35,591 nucleotides of DNA, taken from NCBI GenBank assembly GCA_964623885.1, contig CAZUVM010000168.1, forward strand, positions 1-35,591, in the 5' to 3' direction. Numbering within the stretch: position 1 is the first letter of the stretch; every line of letters starts with the position of its first letter. The stretch comes from CAZUVM01 sp964623885 (GTDB lineage: Bacteria; Verrucomicrobiota; Verrucomicrobiia; Limisphaerales; UBA8199). Below are positions 1-6,455 of the stretch, one piece after another. Both the position numbers and the translations under genes were made by a program. The notes under the pieces are model-generated. The model was not told where the DNA came from, did no database searches, and saw nothing but the letters and a program-made list of their open reading frames with translations.

Positions 1-12
1 AATCGGATTGAA

Positions 13-1461
13 TCACCTTTCCTGATCGAAATCGAGTTCCTCACCTGGAAAGGCCGGTGGCAGATGAAACTGGTGCATGATCCCTTTGAAGCCTAGCTCG
101 AGCAGAAGCGGTTTGGCGGCCTGAGCGGCGAGTTCGTTGACACGCTGCTGCAAGGCGGCAACTTTTTCTGGATGCTGAGCGGCGAGGTTCTCCTTCTCCG
201 CTGGGTCGTTGGGAATATTGAATAGCTCGACCGACGACGGCAGAACCGTGCGCCAGACCAATTTCCAGTCGCCCTGGCGAATCGCGGCACGGTAAGGCTC
301 GATGTTGTAGACCAGCTCCGTGCGAGGGGAGGGTTTGTCTTGGCTGAGCGCGGGCCACATGTCCAGACCATCGAGCGCTTTGCAAGGCGCGGTCGAGGCG
401 CCGGCCAGCCCGGCCAGCGTGGGGAACCAGTCAGTGACATGCATCATTGCGTTGTTGGTGGTTCCGGCAGGCAGATGGCCGGGCCAGCTCGCGAGTGCAA
501 CGACGCGCGTGCCACCTTCATAGTTCATTCCTTTGCCTTCGCGGAAAGGACCGTTATCGCAAGGGATTTTGGCTTTGGAAACGTCAGCCATGGCGCCGGC
601 GAACATAGCGTTTCGGGTGCCACCGTTGTCGCTCATAAAGACGATGAGCGTGTTCTCGCGCATTTTGCGGCTGTCGAGCGCGGCAAGAACGCGGCCGACC
701 TGATCGTCCATGGCGGTGATGCTGGCGGCGTAGGCGCGACGGTTCGGGTCGGAAATATTCTGGTAACGATCGAGATAATCCTGCGGGGCCTGATAGGGCG
801 TGTGGGGAGCGTTGAACGCGAGGTACAGGAAGAACGGCTTGGCAGGGTCATATTCGTTGATGAATTTCACGGCGTCGTTGCCAAACAGGGCGGTTGAATA
901 GCCCTTTTCCTTAATCATCTTATTATTACGGTACCAGTCGACCTTGCCTTCGCATTCGTGGGTGAAGTAGTCGATCTCGCCGATAAGCGGGCCGTATTGG
1001 TGATCGAATCCGCGCTGCTTAGGCCAGTATTTCTGATCGGCGTGGCCGAGATGCCATTTGCCAATAATGGCGGTGTTGTAACCTGCCGCCTTGAGGGATT
1101 GAGGGAGAAGCCATTCGTCCGTAGCCAGGCCGTAGGTAGCGCCGGTGGGGATAACGGCAGTCTGCAAACCGTAACGCATGGGGTAGCGGCCGGTCATTAG
1201 CGCGGCGCGGGTGGGTGTGCACATGGGTTGCGCGTAGAATTGCTCGAGGCGCACACCTGCGACTGCGAGTTTGTCGAGGTTAGGTGTGCGAATATCCGAG
1301 CCGTGAAAACCAACGTCTTTCCAGCCGAGGTCGTCGGCGAGAATAAACAGAATATTGGGCTTCTGGTCAACGCCCAGCGCGGCGGGAGAAAGAAACGATA
1401 AGGAAAGTACAGCACTGAGCGCAGTACAAAAAGATGCCAGCGCCTGGCAATGGGTCTTCAT
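13..1461 (-). CDS. Secreted arylsulfatase-type sulfatase (formylglycine-dependent)
   Basis: This gene encodes a 482-residue sulfatase of the alkaline-phosphatase superfamily that hydrolyses sulfate esters, most likely on a polysaccharide or glycan outside the cytoplasm. Residues 1-30 look like a signal peptide (hydrophobic stretch about 8-29, ending SPAALG). The metal-binding start PNILFILADDLGW is at about 35-47, with the Asp pair at 43-44. The sulfatase signature C-T-P-T-R at 81-85 carries the Cys that must be oxidised to formylglycine, followed by AALMTGRYP. Conserved GKWHLGH and a later MSDNGG segment are present. The length is normal. No formylglycine-generating enzyme lies in the window, so activation must be encoded elsewhere. 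The gene stands alone, with a repeat-filled gap between it and lysA. The family is certain; the substrate cannot be read from sequence. Confidence 0.95.
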   Translation of the reverse strand: MKTHCQALASFCTALSAVLSLSFLSPAALGVDQKPNILFILADDLGWKDVGFHGSDIRTPNLDKLAVAGVRLEQFYAQPMCTPTRAALMTGRYPMRYGLQTAVIPTGATYGLATDEWLLPQSLKAAGYNTAIIGKWHLGHADQKYWPKQRGFDHQYGPLIGEIDYFTHECEGKVDWYRNNKMIKEKGYSTALFGNDAVKFINEYDPAKPFFLYLAFNAPHTPYQAPQDYLDRYQNISDPNRRAYAASITAMDDQVGRVLAALDSRKMRENTLIVFMSDNGGTRNAMFAGAMADVSKAKIPCDNGPFREGKGMNYEGGTRVVALASWPGHLPAGTTNNAMMHVTDWFPTLAGLAGASTAPCKALDGLDMWPALSQDKPSPRTELVYNIEPYRAAIRQGDWKLVWRTVLPSSVELFNIPNDPAEKENLAAQHPEKVAALQQRVNELAAQAAKPLLLELGFKGIMHQFHLPPAFPGEELDFDQER

Positions 1462-1470
1462 GGGATGAAG

Positions 1471-1490
1471 ATTGACATAATCTGGTCAAT
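1471..1490. promoter_or_regulatory. Possible operator dyad upstream of the sulfatase
   Basis: A 20-bp inverted repeat, ATTGAC-N8-GTCAAT, lies 9 bp upstream of the sulfatase start codon on the minus strand. Its position would suit a repressor site or part of the promoter. The arms are only six bases, so chance is possible. Confidence 0.3.
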
Positions 1491-1576
1491 TGGCAAGAAC
1501 AGGCGAAATAAAAGAAACAACAAAGGAACCAAGATACGAAGGAAAGCAGAAGAGAAACTGAACTACGAAATCTCGC

Positions 1577-1703
1577 GTAGCGCAGACCTCCGAGTCTGCT
1601 GTATCGCAGGCTTCCTAGCCTGCGAAACCTGGAAGCAGAGGTTGTGACCAACTCTAGCCGACTCGGAGGTCGGCGACACAGCAGGCTCGGAGGCCTGCGC
1701 TAC
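1577..1703. repeat. Four-hairpin intergenic repeat element
   Basis: The element starts GTAGCGC and ends with the complement GCGCTAC. Inside are four small hairpins: GCAGAC/GTCTGC, GCAGGC/GCCTGC, CCGAC/GTCGG and GCAGGC/GCCTGC. The first two carry TCC in the loop and the last two carry GGA, so the element is a large inverted repeat built from a twin-hairpin unit in each arm. It lies between the divergence-free minus-strand genes lysA and the sulfatase and codes for nothing evident. The same twin-hairpin plan recurs inside hypF and near 27.0 kb. Confidence 0.8.
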
Positions 1704-1724
1704 AGGAGATATTCCAAGCAGGAT

Positions 1725-3023
1725 TCAGCGCAACCAGGGCGCGATATGCTCCCCACTCCAGATCTCCGGGATGGGCTGGCGCTTGCGAACGAGAGCAGCG
1801 CGGGTTCCGTTGACCATGACCTCAGGAACCAGCGCGCGGGTATTATAATTGCACGACATGACGGAGCCGTAGGCGCCGGCGCTGAGCAGAGCCAGGTAAT
1901 CACCCTCGCCGACTTTGGGTAGCGGGCGGTCATGGCAGAAGAAATCGCCGGACTCGCAGATGGGTCCGACAACGTCGGATTTCAGCAGTGCGCCGTTTTT
2001 CCGGGTCAACGGCACGATTTCGTGGTAGGCGTCGTAAAAAGCCGGACGGATCAGGTCGTTCATGGCGGCATCGACGATGAGGAAATTCTTGTGGCCGGTG
2101 CGTTTCACATACTCGATCCGCGTGACGAGCGCGCCGGCGTTGCCGGAAATAAAACGACCGGGCTCCATAAGGATACGGAGGTAGAGCTGCTTCAGGTGCG
2201 GCAAGAGCCGGGCGGCGTATTGTTCGGGGGTGAGGATGTTTTTTGCGGCGGAGGAGCGCCACCAATTTGGCGAGCCGCTGGCCAGAGCCGGCTGGTAGAC
2301 AATGCCCAGGCCGCCGCCAATGCTGAAAAACTCGAGGCCGTGTTTCTCTTTCAACCGCGTGACGAGTGGCAGGACTTTGCGCACTGCTTCGGCAAAGGGT
2401 TCCACTGAGGTGATTTGTGAGCCGATATGCATTTGGATGCCGCGCAGCCGCAGATTTTTAAGTCGGGCAGCGCGAGCATAGACAGCCTCTACTTGCTCGA
2501 AAGCAATGCCGAATTTGTTTTCGTAAGTGCCGGTGGTGATTTTTTTGTGCGTGTGCGCTTCGACATCGGGATTGATGCGAACAGCGACAGGAGCAGTCTT
2601 TTTCAGGCGGGCGGCTATTCGATTGATTCGCTGAAGCTCAGGTTCGCTTTCGGCGTTGAAGGAGTAGACTCCTTTCTGCAAGGCGTATTTGATTTCAGCT
2701 TCGGACTTGCCGACGCCGGCGAAAACGCACCTTTGCGGGTCACCGCCGGCCGCCAGGACGCGGTGGAGTTCGCCGCCGCTGACGATATCAAAGCCGCTGC
2801 CGAGGCCCGCCAAAGCGCGGAGGACGGAGACATTGGAGTTGGATTTGACGGCGAAACAGACCAGGTGATCCACGGAGCGCATCGCCTGGTCGAGTCGGCG
2901 GAAATGCTCGGTCAGTGTGTGCTGCGAATAAACGTAAAGCGGAGTGCCATATTTGCGGGCAAGGGTTGCGACAGCTACGCCTTCGCAAAAGAGCCGACCG
3001 CCGCGATACGAAAAATCATGCAT
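1725..3023 (-). CDS. lysA: Diaminopimelate decarboxylase
   Basis: LysA removes CO2 from meso-diaminopimelate to give L-lysine, the last step of lysine synthesis, in the cytoplasm with PLP as cofactor. The product has 432 residues from the chosen start. The PLP lysine is K60 in CFAVKSNSN. The sequence continues with the fold-III decarboxylase motifs SGGE, HIGSQ, GGGLGI, MEPGR, CESGDFF (the Cys-Glu at the dimer active site) and YGSVMSCNYN. The open frame runs 25 codons further upstream, but that stretch is a CCAAAGCCC-type repeat, and the family's N-terminus fits MHDFSYRGGRL; hence the start at 3023. No clear Shine-Dalgarno is visible. The gene appears monocistronic. Confidence 0.95.
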   Translation of the reverse strand: MHDFSYRGGRLFCEGVAVATLARKYGTPLYVYSQHTLTEHFRRLDQAMRSVDHLVCFAVKSNSNVSVLRALAGLGSGFDIVSGGELHRVLAAGGDPQRCVFAGVGKSEAEIKYALQKGVYSFNAESEPELQRINRIAARLKKTAPVAVRINPDVEAHTHKKITTGTYENKFGIAFEQVEAVYARAARLKNLRLRGIQMHIGSQITSVEPFAEAVRKVLPLVTRLKEKHGLEFFSIGGGLGIVYQPALASGSPNWWRSSAAKNILTPEQYAARLLPHLKQLYLRILMEPGRFISGNAGALVTRIEYVKRTGHKNFLIVDAAMNDLIRPAFYDAYHEIVPLTRKNGALLKSDVVGPICESGDFFCHDRPLPKVGEGDYLALLSAGAYGSVMSCNYNTRALVPEVMVNGTRAALVRKRQPIPEIWSGEHIAPWLR

Positions 3024-3039
3024 GGGCGGGATTCTAGGT

Positions 3040-3067
3040 CCAAAGCCCCAAGTGCAAAGCCCAAAGT
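3040..3067. repeat. Degenerate CAAAGCCC direct repeat upstream of lysA
   Basis: Three imperfect copies of a (C)CAAAG(C/T)C unit lie just upstream of the lysA start. Translated in the lysA frame they would give a low-complexity leader, which argues against the longer lysA start. The rest of the 3024-3282 gap holds only the small hairpin at 3121-3143. Confidence 0.5.
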
Positions 3068-3120
3068 CGGCGCGAACTAGCCCGAATATTTCATGCAAGC
3101 CGGAGCGCCAAAGGGGGAGC

Positions 3121-3143
3121 GCAGATTCTCAATCTCAATCTGC
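3121..3143. other. Small inverted repeat between lysA and the upstream gene
   Basis: GCAGATT and AATCTGC arms surround a 9-base loop. It lies in the lysA 5' region and could be a weak terminator for the upstream minus-strand gene, but it has no T-run and its role is unknown. Confidence 0.35.
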
Positions 3144-3282
3144 CCTGCGCGACAAGCGATTCAGCCGCCTGCGAAATATCGCGGTTACAGGTTTGTTTAA
3201 TGTGCAATAATGTGGAAGCAGCCAATCCACGGCTGTCCAATCGCTTCGGGAGTATGAGTGCGCGGGCGGCGACCCGCGACGG

Positions 3283-3546
3283 TCATTTGCCGAAAGCCTC
3301 GTATTCGAAATCGAGGTCGGGGCTTTCTGTGGGTCGTCGGGCGAAACCGATACCGCGTTGCACACAAAGCAGGAGCGCGCGATGGCAGTCGCGGTCGTTT
3401 TGAATCCAAAGCTCAGAGTCAGGCGAACGCGTTTTGGCGGCTTTGCCCTGTTGGCGATGAATCTCGCAGGGGATGCCGGCCTGGGTGAACTCGCGGCTGA
3501 CTTGCTCGACCTCAGTGCCGTCGGCGGAGAAGAACAACATTTTCAT
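3283..3546 (-). CDS. Small protein, possibly DUF2007-like
   Basis: This gene encodes an 87-residue soluble protein with no signal peptide or membrane segment. The N-terminus (MKMLFFSADGTEVEQVSREF) forms a beta strand then a helix. It is followed by a second strand at GIPCEIHR, then ELWIQNDRDCHRALLLC near 46-62. This beta-alpha-beta pattern, ending in an acidic strand and helix, resembles small putative signal-transducing proteins of the DUF2007 type, but I am not certain of the family. Start choice is between M1 and M3. It lies between the hyp operon and lysA, with a terminator hairpin 90 bp upstream separating it from hypE, so it probably has its own promoter. No function can be assigned. 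Confidence 0.6.
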   Translation of the reverse strand: MKMLFFSADGTEVEQVSREFTQAGIPCEIHRQQGKAAKTRSPDSELWIQNDRDCHRALLLCVQRGIGFARRPTESPDLDFEYEAFGK

Positions 3547-3635
3547 AACAGCTGGGGCAACATCGAACGGACAGGAAGCCTCGACAATACAGGCGGAAGC
3601 TGGAAGTTACCCCGGGGATTCACCTGGAAAAACAA

Positions 3636-3663
3636 GGAGGCGGCCCTTCAAAGGGCCGCCTCC
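3636..3663 (-). terminator. Strong intrinsic terminator of the hyp operon
   Basis: A perfect 13-bp stem (GGAGGCGGCCCTT / AAGGGCCGCCTCC) with a two-base centre is followed on the minus strand by TTGTTTTTCC. It lies about 150 bp beyond the hypE stop and 90 bp before the next minus-strand gene, which fits rho-independent termination of the hypF-hypE transcript. It could alternatively be a leader attenuator of the small downstream gene. The rest of the 3547-3816 gap shows nothing else recognisable. Confidence 0.7.
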
Positions 3664-3816
3664 CTAACCACAACCTAACCCCAAAACTGTTGGATGACAC
3701 AACCCGTTCCAGCAGTCTGATAAGTTAGACCCGGCGGGGTTGAAACCGTTCAAATACTAGGAAGGTTTTTGACTGCGAACGTAAGTAATTGCTGGGCAAC
3801 AGGAAGCGATTCTAGA

Positions 3817-4872
3817 TCAACAGATTCTGGGTAATTGCTCGCCAGTAGCCATGTCGAGGATGCGTAGCACGCCGATGGCGCTCTTCAGCAAAACTCTCGG
3901 CGGATGCTGATCCGAGGCGTTCCCGATAATGCAGGCTCCGGCAGTGACAGGATTGCTTTTTAGGACAGAAAGGGCGCGGTCTGCTTCTGCCTGCGGAATA
4001 AAGGCAGCGAACCGTCCCTCGCAAGCGACATGGAGCGGGTCCAATCCGAGAATCTCGCATGCCGCGCGCACGTCTTCCCGGACAGGGATGAGTTTCTCAT
4101 CGACCTGCAGAGTGAGATTGGCTGTTTCGGAGATTTCGTTAAGAACGCTCGTAAGTCCGCCGCGAGTGAGGTCGCGCAGGCAGTGGACGTTGATGCCGGC
4201 CTGCAGCATGTCCCTGACCGGAGTCCAGAGTGGAGCGGAGTCGCTTTCGATCTGACTTTCGAACTCAAGACCCTCACGCACCGCCATGATCGCCATGCCG
4301 TGCCGGGCGAGATCGCCACTAACCAAAACGGCATCGCCAGGCCGAACACTTTGCGGCGCAATCCGCAGGGAATGCTCGATGACGCCAACGCCGGCCGTGT
4401 TAATGAAGAGGCCGTCGCCCTTGCCTTTGTCGACAACCTTGGTATCGCCCGTGATGATCTCGACGCCCGCGTTTTGAGCGGCCTGTTGCATGGCTGAGAC
4501 GAGCTTCCAAAGCGTTTCCATCGGAAGACCTTCTTCGATTATAAACCCGGCGCTGAGATAGAGCGGACGGGCACCCGCCATGGCGAGGTCATTCACCGTG
4601 CCGTGAACCGAGAGCGAACCCAAATCGCCGCCCGGAAAGAATAATGGGCGCACGACATAGGAATCGGTGGTCATAGCGAGACGCGCGCCATTCACTTCGA
4701 ACACGCTGGCATCATGCTGCGCGTCGAGCAGCGTGTTCCGGAAGGCAGGGACGAACAGCTTGCCGATGAGCTGGTGCATGAGCTTGCCGCCGCCGCCGTG
4801 GGCCAGCAGAACGTTGGGATAGTTCTGGATGGGGATGGGGCAAGACAGGGCGAAATTTGTGAGCGTAGACAT
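3817..4872 (-). CDS. hypE: Hydrogenase maturation protein HypE (thiocarbamate dehydratase)
   Basis: HypE receives a carbamoyl group from HypF on its C-terminal cysteine and dehydrates it with ATP to a thiocyanate, the source of the cyanide ligands of the [NiFe] centre. The protein has 351 residues, as usual. The AIR-synthase-like N-terminus has LLAHGGGGKLMHQLI (about 22-36), then DASVFEVNGARLAMTTDSYVV with the family's metal/ATP residues, GDLGSLSVHGTVNDLAM and ITGDTKVVDKG. The essential C-terminal Cys is present as the last residue of PRIC. It is the last gene of the hyp cluster. A 141-bp gap holding a large inverted repeat separates it from hypD, so it may be partly uncoupled from the upstream genes. 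Confidence 0.97.
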   Translation of the reverse strand: MSTLTNFALSCPIPIQNYPNVLLAHGGGGKLMHQLIGKLFVPAFRNTLLDAQHDASVFEVNGARLAMTTDSYVVRPLFFPGGDLGSLSVHGTVNDLAMAGARPLYLSAGFIIEEGLPMETLWKLVSAMQQAAQNAGVEIITGDTKVVDKGKGDGLFINTAGVGVIEHSLRIAPQSVRPGDAVLVSGDLARHGMAIMAVREGLEFESQIESDSAPLWTPVRDMLQAGINVHCLRDLTRGGLTSVLNEISETANLTLQVDEKLIPVREDVRAACEILGLDPLHVACEGRFAAFIPQAEADRALSVLKSNPVTAGACIIGNASDQHPPRVLLKSAIGVLRILDMATGEQLPRIC

Positions 4873-4877
4873 TATTA

Positions 4878-5009
4878 AGTCCGAAGTTCGAAGGCCGAAG
4901 GTCGAAAGAAGACCGAAGTCTGAAGTCCGAACGAAATGCTGCCGCGGTGCCTTAGTATTCGGATTTCGGACTTCGGAGTTCTTTCGGATTTCGGCATTCG
5001 GATTTCGGG
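4878..5009. repeat. Large imperfect inverted repeat of TTCGGA units between hypD and hypE
   Basis: The left arm is made of CCGAAGT/CGAAGG units (about 4878-4930). The right arm is made of TTCGGATTTCGG units (about 4958-5009). Reverse-complementing the left arm gives a close match to the right over about 50 bases, with scattered differences, around a GC-rich spacer of about 27 bases. The transcript could fold into one long hairpin between hypD and hypE. Related TTCGGA-type sequence occurs in the hrpB insert. Confidence 0.8.
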
Positions 5010-5013
5010 TTGG

Positions 5014-6111
5014 CTATGCGGAGGCAGGTTCTCTTCGGTATCGGTAATAGGCAGCACAGGCGCCTTCTGAGGAAACCATGGGAGCACCCAAGGGATGCTC
5101 GGGGTTGCACATCTTGCCGAAAGCAGGGCATTCAGGCGGTTTGATTTTTCCCTGCAAAACGAGGCCGCTTTGGCATTCGGATGGTTCCTCGACGCGAGTG
5201 CCGGCGACGCCAAAGCGCTGCTCAGCATCGAAGCGTTCATAAGCCGTGCTCAAGCCCAGGCCGCTGCGAGGGATTTCGCCAATGCCGCGCCATTTGCGCG
5301 CGATCGGCTGAAAGATTTGCCGAATAAGCTGCTGCGCGGGACGATTGCCCTCCTGCCTAACGGCGCGGCGATACTGGTTCTCAACCTCCGCCCGACCACC
5401 CTCCAACTGTTCAAGGCACATCAGGATTCCCTGCAGGATGTCCAGAGGTTCAAACCCCGTGACCACGATGGGCACGCGGTACTTCGCCGCGAGCGGCACA
5501 TACTCTTCGTAGCCCATGATCGTGCAGACGTGCCCGGCCGCGAGAAATCCCTGCACGCGGCAATCAGACGACCGGAGAATCGCCTCGATAGCGGGCGGCA
5601 CCAGGACGTGCGATACGAGCAGGGAAAAATTCTCGAGATTCTTCTGAGCGGCTCGATATACCGCCATCGCCGTCGCGGGAGCGGTGGTTTCGAATCCGAC
5701 ACCGAAGAACACCACCTGGCGGTGGGGGGACTGTTCCGCCAGTTTTACAGCGTCGAGCGGCGAATAGACCACGCGAACATCGCCACCCCGCGCCTTAACC
5801 GAGAGCAAATCGCCATGACTGCCGGGCACGCGAAGCATGTCACCGAAGGAGCAAAAGATCACTTCCTGCCGCGCCGCAATTTCCACCGCTTTATCAATGA
5901 GCTCCACAGGCGTAACACACACCGGGCAACCGGGTCCGTGAATGAGGGTAACCTGTTTAGGCAACAGTTCATCCAGCCCGAACTTGACGATTGCATGCGT
6001 TTGGCCGCCGCAAACCTCCATCAACGTCCAGGCCCGCGTCGTAACACGCGCGATCTCACGCGCGTACTGTCGCGCGGCGCCGGCGTCACGATATTCGTCC
6101 AAATACTTCAC
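5014..6111 (-). CDS. hypD: Hydrogenase maturation protein HypD
   Basis: HypD is the [4Fe-4S] scaffold that, with HypC, holds the iron while the CO and CN ligands are added to the [NiFe]-hydrogenase centre. The protein has 365 residues, normal for the family. The signature motifs are in place: MEVCGGQTH at about 31-39, LIHGPGCPVCVTP at about 56-68, GFETTAPATA near 149-158, and the cysteines that bind the cluster near the C-terminus (CPAFGKMC and SSEGACAAYYRYR). It starts 24 bp after the hypC stop and is surely co-transcribed with it. A strand-shadow open frame of 344 codons on the plus strand is not a gene. Confidence 0.97.
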   Translation of the reverse strand: MKYLDEYRDAGAARQYAREIARVTTRAWTLMEVCGGQTHAIVKFGLDELLPKQVTLIHGPGCPVCVTPVELIDKAVEIAARQEVIFCSFGDMLRVPGSHGDLLSVKARGGDVRVVYSPLDAVKLAEQSPHRQVVFFGVGFETTAPATAMAVYRAAQKNLENFSLLVSHVLVPPAIEAILRSSDCRVQGFLAAGHVCTIMGYEEYVPLAAKYRVPIVVTGFEPLDILQGILMCLEQLEGGRAEVENQYRRAVRQEGNRPAQQLIRQIFQPIARKWRGIGEIPRSGLGLSTAYERFDAEQRFGVAGTRVEEPSECQSGLVLQGKIKPPECPAFGKMCNPEHPLGAPMVSSEGACAAYYRYRREPASA

Positions 6112-6135
6112 AACAAATGGCCTGGTTAATTCACT

Positions 6136-6417
6136 TCAGCGCTCGGGAGATTTCGTTCCCGACCCCGGCTCCCCTTCACTTAACTCGCTCAAATCCTCCA
6201 TCTGCCGCAAATATTCGAAAACCTGGTTAGCTTCTGCTTCATCGAGCCGGCTGATGGCGAAGCCGACATGAACAATAACGTAGTCGCCAACTTTTGCCTC
6301 GGGCACGTACGCGAGGCTGGCTTCTTTAAGTATTCCTCCGAAGTCGATTTTGCCCATGCGGCTCAAGGGCTCGTCGCCGGTGATGGTGGTGATTTTTCCC
6401 GGTACCGCTAAGCACAT
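6136..6417 (-). CDS. hypC: Hydrogenase maturation chaperone HypC
   Basis: HypC is a small OB-fold chaperone that pairs with HypD during assembly of the Fe(CN)2CO unit and then hands it to the hydrogenase large subunit. The start was placed at 6417 so that the protein begins MCLAVPGKI. The essential Cys is residue 2 and must become N-terminal after Met removal. The longer open frame upstream overlaps the end of hypF and lacks family features. The protein has 93 residues, with VGDYVIVHVGFAISRLDE near 50-67. The last 20 or so residues are an acidic, Ser/Gly-rich tail. The gene lies 38 bp after hypF and 24 bp before hypD. Confidence 0.95.
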   Translation of the reverse strand: MCLAVPGKITTITGDEPLSRMGKIDFGGILKEASLAYVPEAKVGDYVIVHVGFAISRLDEAEANQVFEYLRQMEDLSELSEGEPGSGTKSPER

Positions 6418-6455
6418 TTCCATCCAAGCTACACTTTGCACGAACCAGGGGCAAC

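Noticed and set aside
1577..1703. CRISPR array
   Set aside because: The hairpin units differ in stem sequence and are not separated by regular unique spacers; no cas genes are present.
3024..3098. 25-codon N-terminal extension of LysA
   Set aside because: It consists of a CCAAAGCCC-type repeat and the family start matches the downstream ATG.
5095..6129. A 344-codon open frame on the plus strand opposite hypD
   Set aside because: It is the antisense shadow of a clear hypD gene in GC-rich DNA and has no family motif.
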